A stretch of 6,762 bases of DNA from F1-20-MAGs119 sp964556145 (GTDB lineage Bacteria > Actinomycetota > Acidimicrobiia > Acidimicrobiales > Ilumatobacteraceae): contig CAZKVD010000080.1 of the NCBI GenBank assembly GCA_964556145.1, positions 1 through 6,762 of the forward strand. The letters run 5' to 3'. This document shows positions 1-6,485 of this stretch, piece by piece. A program made the position numbers and the translations under genes. How positions within the stretch are numbered: the stretch's first letter is position 1; each line of letters starts with the position of its first letter. Below the pieces are notes generated by a model. The model saw only the letters and a list, made by a program, of their open reading frames with translations. It made no database searches and was not told where the DNA came from.

Positions 1-3000
1 CGGCGAACGGCTCGGGCACGTCGTACGCAGTGTCCGGCGCGTTGGTGATGCCGGCGGCGAACGTGACGCTGCATGCGCAGTGGGTACCCGCCAACTTCGG
101 TGTCGTTTACAACGCCAACGGCGGTACGGGCGCTCCGGCGGCGATCAATGCTGCGTTTGGCTCGACCGTGACGATCTCGACAAATCAACCAACGCGCACC
201 GGACACACGTTCCGCTGGTGGACAACCACCTCCAATGGAACAGGCACGACGTACCGCAATCCTGCAACGGGGACGTCAGTCAGCTCGTTCTCGATGCCCG
301 GCTCGCAGGTCACTCTCTATGCGCAGTGGTTGGTGAATTCCTACGTCATCACCTACAACGCGAACCTCGGATCGAACGCACCCGCGTCGCAGAACGCGAA
401 TTACGACACCACCGTCACGGCGTCGGCGAGCGCGCCGACGCGCGCGGGTTACACCTTCACCGGTTGGAACACCGCCGCCAACGGAACGGGCACCAGCTAC
501 GCAGGTGGGGGCACGTTCCAGATGCCGGCAACCGACTTCGCGCTCTACGCACAGTGGCAGGCAAACACTTACAACGTCACCTACAACGTGAATGGTGGGG
601 GAAGCGCGGCGCCGTCAACGCAGTCCGCGACCACCGATTCAACGATCACGGTGTCATCCACGGTGCCATCCCGCACCGGTTACAACTTCGCGGGCTGGAA
701 CACCTTGGCAAGCGGGTTGGGTGCACCGCGTACGTCGGGTGGCACATTCACAATGCCGGCAAGTCACGTGACGCTTTATGCGCAGTGGAACCCACAGACA
801 CTCGCGATTTCCTACAACGGCAACGGCGGTACGAACGTTCCCGGTGGGCAAAACGGCGTCGTCGACTCGTCGGTGACGATTTCCGCAACGGTGCCGACGC
901 GCACCGGTTACACGTTCACCGGTTGGAACACCGCGGCAAACGGCTCGGGAACCTCGCGTGCCAGCGGAGCAACGTTTGTGATGCCGACAACCGCTGTCAC
1001 GTTGTTTGCGCAGTGGCAGGCGATTCCGTACGCAGTGACCTACGAGGCGAACAACGGCACCGGTGCCCCGACGGCAACAAGTCACACCTATCTCGACACC
1101 GTCACGCTTTCGTCGACGCTTCCGACACGAGCCGGTTACTGGTTCAACGGTTGGAACACCGAAGCGAATGGATCGGGCTCCGGCTACACCGATGGTGGAT
1201 CACTGACCATGCCGGCGGCGAATGTGACGCTGTACGCGCAGTGGGTGGCCGATCTGTACCGCGTGGTCTACAACGCCAACGGTGGCGTCGATGCCCCTGC
1301 GGATCAGGTGTTGGCGACCGACTCGACGGTCGCGATCTCGAGCACCGTGCCGACGCGGGTTGGTTTCGACTTCCGGTACTGGACGACGACACAGAACGGA
1401 ACGGGTTCCACTTACAGCAATCCGGCTGCCGGTTCGGCTGTCGACAACTTCACGATGCCGCCCAGCAACACGACACTGTATGCACAGTGGGCGGTGCGGT
1501 CGTACCAGTTTGCATACGACGCCAACGGTGGAACAGGCGCACCGAGTGGTGCGTCGACAGCGTACGGCAGCACGGTGACCGTGTCGGCCACTGTGCCGAC
1601 ACGCTTGGGCCACACGTTCACCGGGTGGAATACGGCGGCGAACGGCTCGGGCACCTCGTACGTTTCAGGCAACACCCTGGCCATGCCCGCAAGTGCGTTG
1701 ACTCTGTATGCCCAATGGACCGCCGACAATTACTCGATCACATACTTCGCAAATGGCGGTTCGTCAGCACCGGTTGCCCAGACCGAGACGTACGGCACCG
1801 TTGCATCGGTCTCGGCGACGCCGGCAACTCGATCCGGCTACACCTTCGATGGCTGGAACACGCAGGCTGACGGACTTGGCACGTCGCGCGCCAGCGGCAG
1901 CAGCTTCACGATGTCGAACGCAAACGTCGACCTGTACGCATTGTGGACTGCACAAACCTTTGCGGTGTCCTTCAACGCAAACGGCGGATCGGGGTCCCCG
2001 GCAAACGTCACCGGTGCAACCGACTCGTCAGTCAATGTTCCGGTGAGCACCCCAACCAGGGCCGGATACGACTTCACCGGTTGGAACACACTGCAAGCAG
2101 GAACGGGAACGGGTTACCTGGCCGGTTCGACGTTGGTCATGCCGCCGAACAACCTCACTTTGTGGGCACAGTGGCGGGCACAACGGTTCGAAATTGCGTA
2201 CAACGTGAACGGTGGCGCTACGAACCCGCCGGTGGGCGCCATCGCAGCAACCGGCTCGTCGGTTCAGGCTGCGGCAACGACACCCACGCGAACCGGCTAC
2301 CAGTTCGCCGGCTGGAATTCGGTGGCTGACGGAACAGGTATCTCGGCCACGGCCGGCGACAACTTCAGCATGCCCCCCGGCAATGTCACCTTGTTTGCCC
2401 AGTGGACGCCGCTGAATTTCCGCGTTACGTACGACGCCAATGGCGGAGTCGGCGCGCCAACGAACGGTACTGCGGGTACCGACACAACGTTCACGGTCAC
2501 GTCGTCGAAGCCGACACGAACGGGTCATGCATTCACGGGTTGGAACACGCGTGCGGACGGTTCCGGAACTTCGTACGCGGCGGCCGCAACCTTCACCATG
2601 CCTCCGAACGACGTTGCGTTGTGGGCACAGTGGACGGTGGCGGCCGAGCCACCGGCGACCACCACCACGACAAAACCGGCAACAACCACGACAACCACAA
2701 CGACGGTTGCGGTGGCTTCGGCTCCGGTGATCGCTCGATTGGCTGCGCCACAAACGGAGTACGTCGTTTCGGGGCGTTCGGTGAAGATCGAACCCCTGAA
2801 GCAGGCCCCGCCGCCGGGTGATGCGTGGGATCAGTCCTCGATGGGCGTGTACGTGCTTGGCGCCAATCCGACGAAATCGGCCGACAACGGTCTGCTGTCG
2901 GCAGTGCGTGGAGCAACAAGGTTGAAGACCATCGGCGGTGTGTGGACCGTCGACCGCGCGAAGGGCACCGTGTCGTTCGTGGCCGCCGACGGCTTCGAGG

Positions 3001-3200
3001 GTCGTGAGCGCGTTGGCTTCGTCGTCACAACGAAACTGGGTGTCGAACACCGCACCACACTCACCGTCAAGGTTCGTGCCGCACGACCCGACCTGCCCGT
3101 TTCGGGAAACAATGTCGACGGGCCCATCAGGTCGGCGATGTTCTTGCTGGTTCTTGGCCTGTTCCTTTGTGGGTTCGGCCGCGTCCGCAGTCGTCGCTGA
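1..3200 (+). CDS. Large cell-surface protein with InlB B-type repeats and LPxTG-like anchor (5' partial)
   Basis: This is the C-terminal 1065 residues of a surface protein. The frame is open from base 3 (GCG) and begins in the middle of a repeat, so the true start and any signal peptide lie upstream; the first ATG in frame (48) and the GTG at 30 are internal. Domains in window numbering: residues 1-877, InlB B-type repeats (Listeria-Bacteroides/Flg_new family) with the motifs YNANGG, PTRTGY, FTGWNT and MPxxxVTLYAQW; about 886-901, Thr runs; about 908-1027, a CshA-like beta module with GVWTV, KGTVSF and DGFEG; 1031-1035, LPVSG; 1045-1059, a hydrophobic helix ending in RVRSRR. The only cysteine is in that helix. 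Repeats of this family form beta-grasp-like stalks in Gram-positive surface proteins, so a wall-anchored adhesin or stalk is the likely role. The ligand is unknown. The family calls rest on motif recognition only. It is probably co-transcribed with the secreted protein that follows. Confidence 0.93.
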   Translation, partial: ANGSGTSYAVSGALVMPAANVTLHAQWVPANFGVVYNANGGTGAPAAINAAFGSTVTISTNQPTRTGHTFRWWTTTSNGTGTTYRNPATGTSVSSFSMPGSQVTLYAQWLVNSYVITYNANLGSNAPASQNANYDTTVTASASAPTRAGYTFTGWNTAANGTGTSYAGGGTFQMPATDFALYAQWQANTYNVTYNVNGGGSAAPSTQSATTDSTITVSSTVPSRTGYNFAGWNTLASGLGAPRTSGGTFTMPASHVTLYAQWNPQTLAISYNGNGGTNVPGGQNGVVDSSVTISATVPTRTGYTFTGWNTAANGSGTSRASGATFVMPTTAVTLFAQWQAIPYAVTYEANNGTGAPTATSHTYLDTVTLSSTLPTRAGYWFNGWNTEANGSGSGYTDGGSLTMPAANVTLYAQWVADLYRVVYNANGGVDAPADQVLATDSTVAISSTVPTRVGFDFRYWTTTQNGTGSTYSNPAAGSAVDNFTMPPSNTTLYAQWAVRSYQFAYDANGGTGAPSGASTAYGSTVTVSATVPTRLGHTFTGWNTAANGSGTSYVSGNTLAMPASALTLYAQWTADNYSITYFANGGSSAPVAQTETYGTVASVSATPATRSGYTFDGWNTQADGLGTSRASGSSFTMSNANVDLYALWTAQTFAVSFNANGGSGSPANVTGATDSSVNVPVSTPTRAGYDFTGWNTLQAGTGTGYLAGSTLVMPPNNLTLWAQWRAQRFEIAYNVNGGATNPPVGAIAATGSSVQAAATTPTRTGYQFAGWNSVADGTGISATAGDNFSMPPGNVTLFAQWTPLNFRVTYDANGGVGAPTNGTAGTDTTFTVTSSKPTRTGHAFTGWNTRADGSGTSYAAAATFTMPPNDVALWAQWTVAAEPPATTTTTKPATTTTTTTTVAVASAPVIARLAAPQTEYVVSGRSVKIEPLKQAPPPGDAWDQSSMGVYVLGANPTKSADNGLLSAVRGATRLKTIGGVWTVDRAKGTVSFVAADGFEGRERVGFVVTTKLGVEHRTTLTVKVRAARPDLPVSGNNVDGPIRSAMFLLVLGLFLCGFGRVRSRR
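84..1244 (+). repeat. Higher-order block A (repeat units 1-5)
   Basis: This is the first of two consecutive five-unit blocks, each 1161 bases (387 codons). Its units correspond in order to those of block B: unit 1 has the long WTTT variant like unit 6, unit 3 has the GLG turn like unit 8, and unit 4 has QTxAxS plus DSSV like unit 9. The preceding partial unit and unit 5 share MPAANVTL. I infer an ancestral five-unit duplication. Units 5 and 10 match only weakly. Confidence 0.6.
1245..2405 (+). repeat. Higher-order block B (repeat units 6-10)
   Basis: This is the second five-unit block, equal in length to block A (1161 bases). It opens with the 82-residue FRYWTTT variant and follows the order of block A. 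The next unit (2406-2633) does not carry the long variant, so it probably is an independent terminal unit rather than the start of a third block. Confidence 0.6.
2634..2723 (+). other. Thr-rich linker in the first surface protein
   Basis: The linker reads as Pro/Ala with runs of five and eight threonines (2658-2705), between the last repeat and the CshA-like module. Thr-run linkers like this are common spacers in actinobacterial secreted proteins and are often O-glycosylated. Glycosylation here is inference. The Thr codons mix ACC, ACG and ACA with no ACT. Confidence 0.85.
2724..3083 (+). other. CshA-type fibril-like module in the first surface protein
   Basis: The segment has the CshA repeat layout: a strand with SVKIEPL, then a variable stretch, GVWTV (from 2937), KGTVSF, DGFEG and a final strand pair ending TLTVKV. 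CshA repeats build adhesive fibrils in streptococci and recur in actinobacterial surface proteins. The same layout is seen in the downstream protein at 5711-6034. The call rests on pattern only, and the first half is less typical. Confidence 0.6.
3093..3197 (+). other. LPVSG cell-wall sorting signal
   Basis: The C-terminal 35 residues have the three parts of a sortase substrate: LPVSG (3093-3107), a hydrophobic segment AMFLLVLGLFLCGFG (3135-3179), and the basic tail RVRSRR directly before the TGA stop. Ser replaces the usual Thr at position four of LPxTG. No sortase gene is in the window. Confidence 0.75.
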
Positions 3201-3204
3201 TGAT

Positions 3205-3226
3205 TCGACTCGAGGGGCGGAGTCGA
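3205..3226 (+). other. Small inverted repeat between the two surface-protein genes
   Basis: A perfect 7-bp stem, TCGACTC paired with GAGTCGA, encloses an 8-base loop. It lies just after the stop of gene 1. No T-tract follows, so a Rho-independent terminator is not supported. It would sit in the 44-base gap if translation of gene 2 starts at 3245, or inside the coding region if it starts at 3200. Confidence 0.4.
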
Positions 3227-3244
3227 GCACCCCGCATCACTTCG

Positions 3245-3355
3245 ATGAAGATTATTCTCCAGCGAATGGTTTGCCGTCAGGCCTCGCGCATCTATTTCAT
3301 TCCGGCCGTCGTCATCGCTCTGCTGCAGGTGGTTGCGCCACTCCCGGCCACTGCA
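3245..3355 (+). other. Sec-type signal peptide of the second surface protein
   Basis: A basic start (MKIILQR, with further Arg at residues 11 and 15) is followed by a hydrophobic core IYFIPAVVIALLQVV and the likely signal peptidase I site ATA, with cleavage before SGG. There is no lipobox: the only Cys (residue 10) precedes the core. Confidence 0.85.
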
Positions 3356-6300
3356 TCGGGTGGAGTCGTGTCGATGTCGCGCAGCGCGTCGTCGTTGTCG
3401 GGCGATGGTGGCGGAACTGTCATGGTGACATCAGGTACGCCCGTCGCGGCACCGGGCACCGTCAGTCAAACCATCACGCAGACTTTCGACCCGACACGTG
3501 CGAAGTTGAGCGGGGTAGGGGACATCACCGCACCGAGCGGCTGGACACTTTCCTATTCGGGTGACGGCACAACGTTTGGTGCCGCACCGAACAACTCCGC
3601 AGGCTGGGCCGCGGTGCGTGCCGTGCGTGCAACGGGTTCGATTCTCTCCGGTGGAGACTCCAGCGGTCTCCAGATTGCAAACGGAACGGCGACCGGCACG
3701 GTGCCGACGTCGGGAGCGTTCTCGTCGGGTGGCGGCGGCGACGGTTGGGATGTCGCATTCGACGAGCAAGGCAACGTGTACAACACATTCCACCACGACG
3801 GCTATTGGGGTACTGGTTTCAAGACACCCGGTCTTCACTGTCACACGCGGACGGGTGCCGTCTGCGGACCCGGTTGGCCGTTTGCTTTGCGTATCGCCGA
3901 TGGCGTCACGGGTCCCGACGGCATCGTCGGACAACCGTGGTACCACACGAACGACCAGGCGATGCAGTGGGTCGATACTGTCAACAACCGCGTGTGGGTT
4001 CCGACGAGCCTGAATGACGGAACAGCGGCGTCGGGACTTGGGTTCGTCTGCGTCGATGTGTCGGATCTGGTCGTCGGCCCGACGTGGTGTGGTGGCTCGA
4101 TTCGAAATGCATTCGCCAGATTGTCGACTTCGTTGTGCCCCGGTGCCGGACGAGATTGCACGCTCGGCTTGGCGGCGGCCAATGGCCGACTGTTCGCGTG
4201 GGATTCGTTGTCGGGAAAGTTGTTGTGCATGGATCCGTACAGCTCCCGTTCGGGCAACCTGCCCGGCGCACCGTGCGCGAACCAGCCGTACACGATTCCT
4301 TCGGTCACGTCCGTCAACCTGAGCGGCTACGCGTTGATGACCGCCCAGGGATTGGTGTGGGGAGCAGCCCAGGGCATGGTGACATGCTTCGACCCGGATG
4401 CGCTGGCGCTCTGCGCGGGGTGGTCCGCGTCGGCCAACATCGGGGCAACCCTCCCGAACATGTCGTTCGACATTCCGACATCGACGGGGCTACCGGGTGC
4501 GGTGTGCTTCACCCGATACGAAGTATCGATTGCATGTTTCAATGCCTCGGGCGCATCCTCCACTGCATTGTCCGGCAGTCACGTCGCCGCAGACCTGATG
4601 ACGTACGTCTCGGACGCAGTCACGCCCCGCAGGGTGACCACCACGATTCTTCCGAAGTATGCGGTCACGACGGGTACCCGGGTCTATTGGTCGGATGGCG
4701 CGTGGCCGGGCGGAGGGAAGATCTATTGCTGGGATCAGTCGCTGTCATCGGGCGCCGGCGCGGCATGCGCGAACTGGCCGGTCAACAACTCGGCCTACAC
4801 CGCAACGATCGATGCGCAGAATCCGAACTGCATCTGGACCAACACCGACTCGGGAGCGATCACCCAGATCGATGCCGTAACGGGTGGGTCGACGTGTGTG
4901 ACTCCGCCGCCAATTGCAGAATTCTCCGCACCCGTGATGCTCCCTCGATTGGCCTGCACGAACTCTGCATCGATCCAATCATGGCGCCACTTCAAATTGA
5001 CCGCGCCGCTCGCATCCACGTACAGCACTGCGACACTCACCGTCCTTACGTCAACCGGTCGTTCAATTGCCGGTTGGAATCGGGTCACAATCCCTGCGGG
5101 TAGTCGAACAGTCGACTTGTCGACTTTGTCGGTGTCGGCATCGGGTATCGCGCCGCGATTTCGAGTTGCTCTGAACGACAAGACAACGAACGATGCCATC
5201 AGTGCGGAAGTCTCGGCAATCGGTGACGCGCCACAACTTTGCCTGTCGCTGCAGACCCTTGCTGCATGCCCTAGCGGCCCACAGCGAATCGCAGGATCGA
5301 TGCCGACACCGGATCCGTTGACAGTTGCGGGTTCAGGTACCGCGCAGCCCTCGTCGGGTCCCGCACAGCAATTCACCGCAGCCAATGCCTCCGTTTCGCT
5401 GACCCCGCCGAGCGACTCCACGTGCCTCGGAACCATTTCAGGCACGACCACGATGCAGTCGGATTCGTCTGCTGTCGGTGGTGCGCAGGTGCGACTGTTG
5501 GATGCCAATGGTGTCGTGGTCGCGGAGACAACATCTGACGTATCCGGTGCGTACTCATTCACGCGTTTGGCCGCCGGAAGCGGTTACCGCGTTGAATTCG
5601 GTCCTGCTACCACCGGCTCGGCGAATGCAAGCACAGTCACGGCGGCGTCGGTCGACAGGGTCGTGATCGCCAATTCGGTGACGACGGTCAACGGCTCGTA
5701 CGGCGTGTTGCGTACCAACGCACTGTCGGCAACCACACAACACAATCAAGCCGTGACACTGACACCCGCACCACACGATTCGATGAATGCGCAGACGTAC
5801 GCATCGTTCACGCGATCCGCAACATGTGTCGTGGATCCTTCTGATCGAGCATGCAAGAGTTCCGTGTCGATCAGTGGCGAGGGCACCTGGACAACAAATG
5901 CATCGACGGGAGAATTGGTTTTCACGCCGACCCCGGGCTTCGTGGGTGTGTCGACGTCGGTGACGTACCGCGTCACCGAAGCCTCTTCGAGTTGGACGAC
6001 TTGGAACACCGCACGTGTGACGGTTGCGGCTGCGACAACAACCACGTCCACAACCGTGGCGCCAACCACGACCGTCGCCAACAACACGAACTCGGGTGGG
6101 CAATCGTCGGCTACCACCACGACAACGGCTCCTCGATCGGTTGCGGTGCCCTCAAGCAACGTGACTCGTGCCGCATCGACGGGAATCCTCGTCTCGTCGG
6201 TGTTTGCACCCTCGCCCGGGCGCATCCGCCAGGTCGGCATCTCTTCGGTGGCGGGATCGTCGGCGACCGTCTGTTCGAGCCGTGTTCGAGTTGTGACGCG

Positions 6301-6475
6301 AGCGGGAAGTTTCTCAACCTCGTGTCGATTGACGCCGACTGCATCGATGACGCTACGGCAGAACGCAATGAGTGTCGTGTTGGTGACGCGGTTCACTGGA
6401 AACGATGGTTCTGTTCGCGTGACTCGTACCAAGGTCACGTTGCGTCGGACCCGCGAATTGCCGACGACACGCTGA
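3245..6475 (+). CDS. Large secreted multi-domain protein with Cys-paired beta-propeller
   Basis: The protein has 1076 residues from ATG 3245. Alternatives are ATG 3200, which overlaps the upstream TGA as TGATG, ATG 3167 and ATG 3266. None has a clear ribosome site; 3245 gives a normal signal peptide with MK at the start. Order: 1-37 signal peptide (cleavage after ATA); 38-165 beta-rich region with APSGWTLSYS; 166-555 probable seven-bladed propeller with strands such as NGRLFAWD and KIYCWD; 556-726 beta region; 727-822 Cna-B/SdrD-B-like domain (GAQVRLLD, GAYSFTRL); 823-930 CshA-like module (EGTW, TGELVFTP, GFVG); 931-962 Thr linker; 963-1076 unrecognised C-terminal domain with two Cys. The mature part has 24 cysteines, an even number that suits an extracellular disulfide-bonded protein. 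It has no LPxTG tail or final membrane helix, so it is probably released or held non-covalently. No catalytic motif is seen; binding or adhesion is inferred. It probably shares a transcript with gene 1. Confidence 0.9.
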   Translation: MKIILQRMVCRQASRIYFIPAVVIALLQVVAPLPATASGGVVSMSRSASSLSGDGGGTVMVTSGTPVAAPGTVSQTITQTFDPTRAKLSGVGDITAPSGWTLSYSGDGTTFGAAPNNSAGWAAVRAVRATGSILSGGDSSGLQIANGTATGTVPTSGAFSSGGGGDGWDVAFDEQGNVYNTFHHDGYWGTGFKTPGLHCHTRTGAVCGPGWPFALRIADGVTGPDGIVGQPWYHTNDQAMQWVDTVNNRVWVPTSLNDGTAASGLGFVCVDVSDLVVGPTWCGGSIRNAFARLSTSLCPGAGRDCTLGLAAANGRLFAWDSLSGKLLCMDPYSSRSGNLPGAPCANQPYTIPSVTSVNLSGYALMTAQGLVWGAAQGMVTCFDPDALALCAGWSASANIGATLPNMSFDIPTSTGLPGAVCFTRYEVSIACFNASGASSTALSGSHVAADLMTYVSDAVTPRRVTTTILPKYAVTTGTRVYWSDGAWPGGGKIYCWDQSLSSGAGAACANWPVNNSAYTATIDAQNPNCIWTNTDSGAITQIDAVTGGSTCVTPPPIAEFSAPVMLPRLACTNSASIQSWRHFKLTAPLASTYSTATLTVLTSTGRSIAGWNRVTIPAGSRTVDLSTLSVSASGIAPRFRVALNDKTTNDAISAEVSAIGDAPQLCLSLQTLAACPSGPQRIAGSMPTPDPLTVAGSGTAQPSSGPAQQFTAANASVSLTPPSDSTCLGTISGTTTMQSDSSAVGGAQVRLLDANGVVVAETTSDVSGAYSFTRLAAGSGYRVEFGPATTGSANASTVTAASVDRVVIANSVTTVNGSYGVLRTNALSATTQHNQAVTLTPAPHDSMNAQTYASFTRSATCVVDPSDRACKSSVSISGEGTWTTNASTGELVFTPTPGFVGVSTSVTYRVTEASSSWTTWNTARVTVAAATTTTSTTVAPTTTVANNTNSGGQSSATTTTTAPRSVAVPSSNVTRAASTGILVSSVFAPSPGRIRQVGISSVAGSSATVCSSRVRVVTRAGSFSTSCRLTPTASMTLRQNAMSVVLVTRFTGNDGSVRVTRTKVTLRRTRELPTTR
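3740..4909 (+). other. Probable seven-bladed beta-propeller with paired cysteines
   Basis: Seven blade-like segments can be read, with strands such as DVAFDEQGNVY, NNRVWVPT, NGRLFAWD, AQGLVWG, GAVCFTRY, GTRVYWSD and NPNCIWTN. They resemble PQQ/NHL-type propellers, where the outer strands read G-hydrophobic-Y/W followed by a C-x-D strand. Sixteen cysteines fall in eight neighbouring pairs, with codons at 3839/3863, 4049/4088, 4136/4157, 4226/4274, 4385/4412, 4505/4535, 4727/4766 and 4829/4895. Blade count and fold are inferred without a structural model. Confidence 0.6.
5423..5710 (+). other. Cna-B / SdrD-B-like prealbumin domain
   Basis: The segment starts at CLGTISG and has GAQVRLLD, a short turn, VVAETTSD, then GAYSFTRL and GYRVEFGP. 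This is the usual order of SdrD-B/Cna-B and carboxypeptidase regulatory-like folds (G..V.L.D, T..dG.Y.F..L..G.Y.V.F). Such domains act as rigid stalk spacers in surface proteins. The last third, to NGSYGVLRT, is less typical. Confidence 0.7.
5711..6034 (+). other. CshA-type fibril-like module in the second surface protein
   Basis: The layout is NQAVTLTPAP, a variable stretch with two cysteines (codons 5825 and 5852), then GEGTW, TGELVFTP, GFVGVSTSVTYRV and a last strand ending ARVTVAA. This is a better match to CshA repeats than the module in the upstream protein. The Cys pair may form a disulfide in the variable loop. Confidence 0.7.
6035..6130 (+). other. Thr-rich linker in the second surface protein
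   Basis: Thr runs (TTTTSTTVAPTTT, then ATTTTTAP) flank a short Asn/Gly/Ser stretch. The linker joins the CshA-like module to the C-terminal domain. As in the upstream protein, ACC, ACG and ACA codons are mixed and ACT is absent. Confidence 0.85.
6131..6472 (+). other. Unrecognised C-terminal domain of the second surface protein
   Basis: About 114 residues follow the linker. They look like alternating beta strands (GRIRQVGISS, SRVRVVTRAG, TSCRLTP, SVVLVTRF, VRVTRTKVTL) and are rich in Arg and Ser/Thr. Two cysteines (codons 6272 and 6323) could pair. There is no membrane helix. I do not recognise a family; ligand binding or a non-covalent anchor would fit the position. Confidence 0.5.
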
Positions 6476-6485
6476 CACGGGTCAG
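6472..6485. other. Minimal hairpin spanning both convergent stop codons
   Basis: CTGAC, a four-base loop ACGG, then GTCAG. The stem contains the TGA stop of the + strand gene (6473-6475) and the TGA stop of the - strand gene (read as TCA at 6482-6484). The stem is only 5 bp and no T-tract follows on either side, so a terminator function is not established. Confidence 0.4.

Larger units (their letters stand above)
3..2633 (+). repeat. Tandem InlB B-type protein repeats, 11 complete plus 1 partial
   Basis: Units, taking each to end at the Trp of the AQW motif, are: partial 3-83, then 84-329, 330-557, 558-788, 789-1016, 1017-1244, 1245-1490, 1491-1718, 1719-1946, 1947-2174, 2175-2405 and 2406-2633. 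Most are 76 residues, two are 77, and units 1 and 6 are 82. Each reads roughly: a Tyr/Phe strand with NANGG, a variable strand, PTRTGY, FTGWNT, a Gly/Ser turn, MP, then VTLYAQW. The array has no cysteine. The eighth unit ends in ALW instead of AQW. Every unit is a multiple of three bases, so copy number can change without a frameshift. At the DNA level the copies have diverged considerably, except for the GW-NT-AANG core. Confidence 0.93.

Noticed and set aside
80..1870. Long 596-codon + strand frame over the repeat array
   Set aside because: It lies in another frame of the clear repeat protein and its translation is rich in Arg/His with no domain. Each repeat is a multiple of three bases, so a stop-free shadow frame persists through the array.
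3..2633. CRISPR or other DNA-level repeat array
   Set aside because: The repeats are long, diverged at DNA level, in frame and conserved as protein, so they are protein domains.
3205..3226. Rho-independent terminator between genes 1 and 2
   Set aside because: The hairpin has no T-tract after it and the next gene starts within 20 bases or inside it.
2028..3230. 400-codon - strand frame
   Set aside because: It is antisense to the repeats, linker and anchor of gene 1 and has a low-complexity Arg/Cys-rich translation. It is a shadow of GC-rich coding DNA.
4795..5562. 255-codon - strand frame
   Set aside because: It is wholly antisense to the beta and Cna-B-like regions of gene 2, which show consistent domain patterns in the + frame.
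6458..6475. LPTTR at the very end of gene 2 as a sortase motif
   Set aside because: No hydrophobic segment or basic tail follows, as the stop comes immediately, so it cannot work as a sorting signal.
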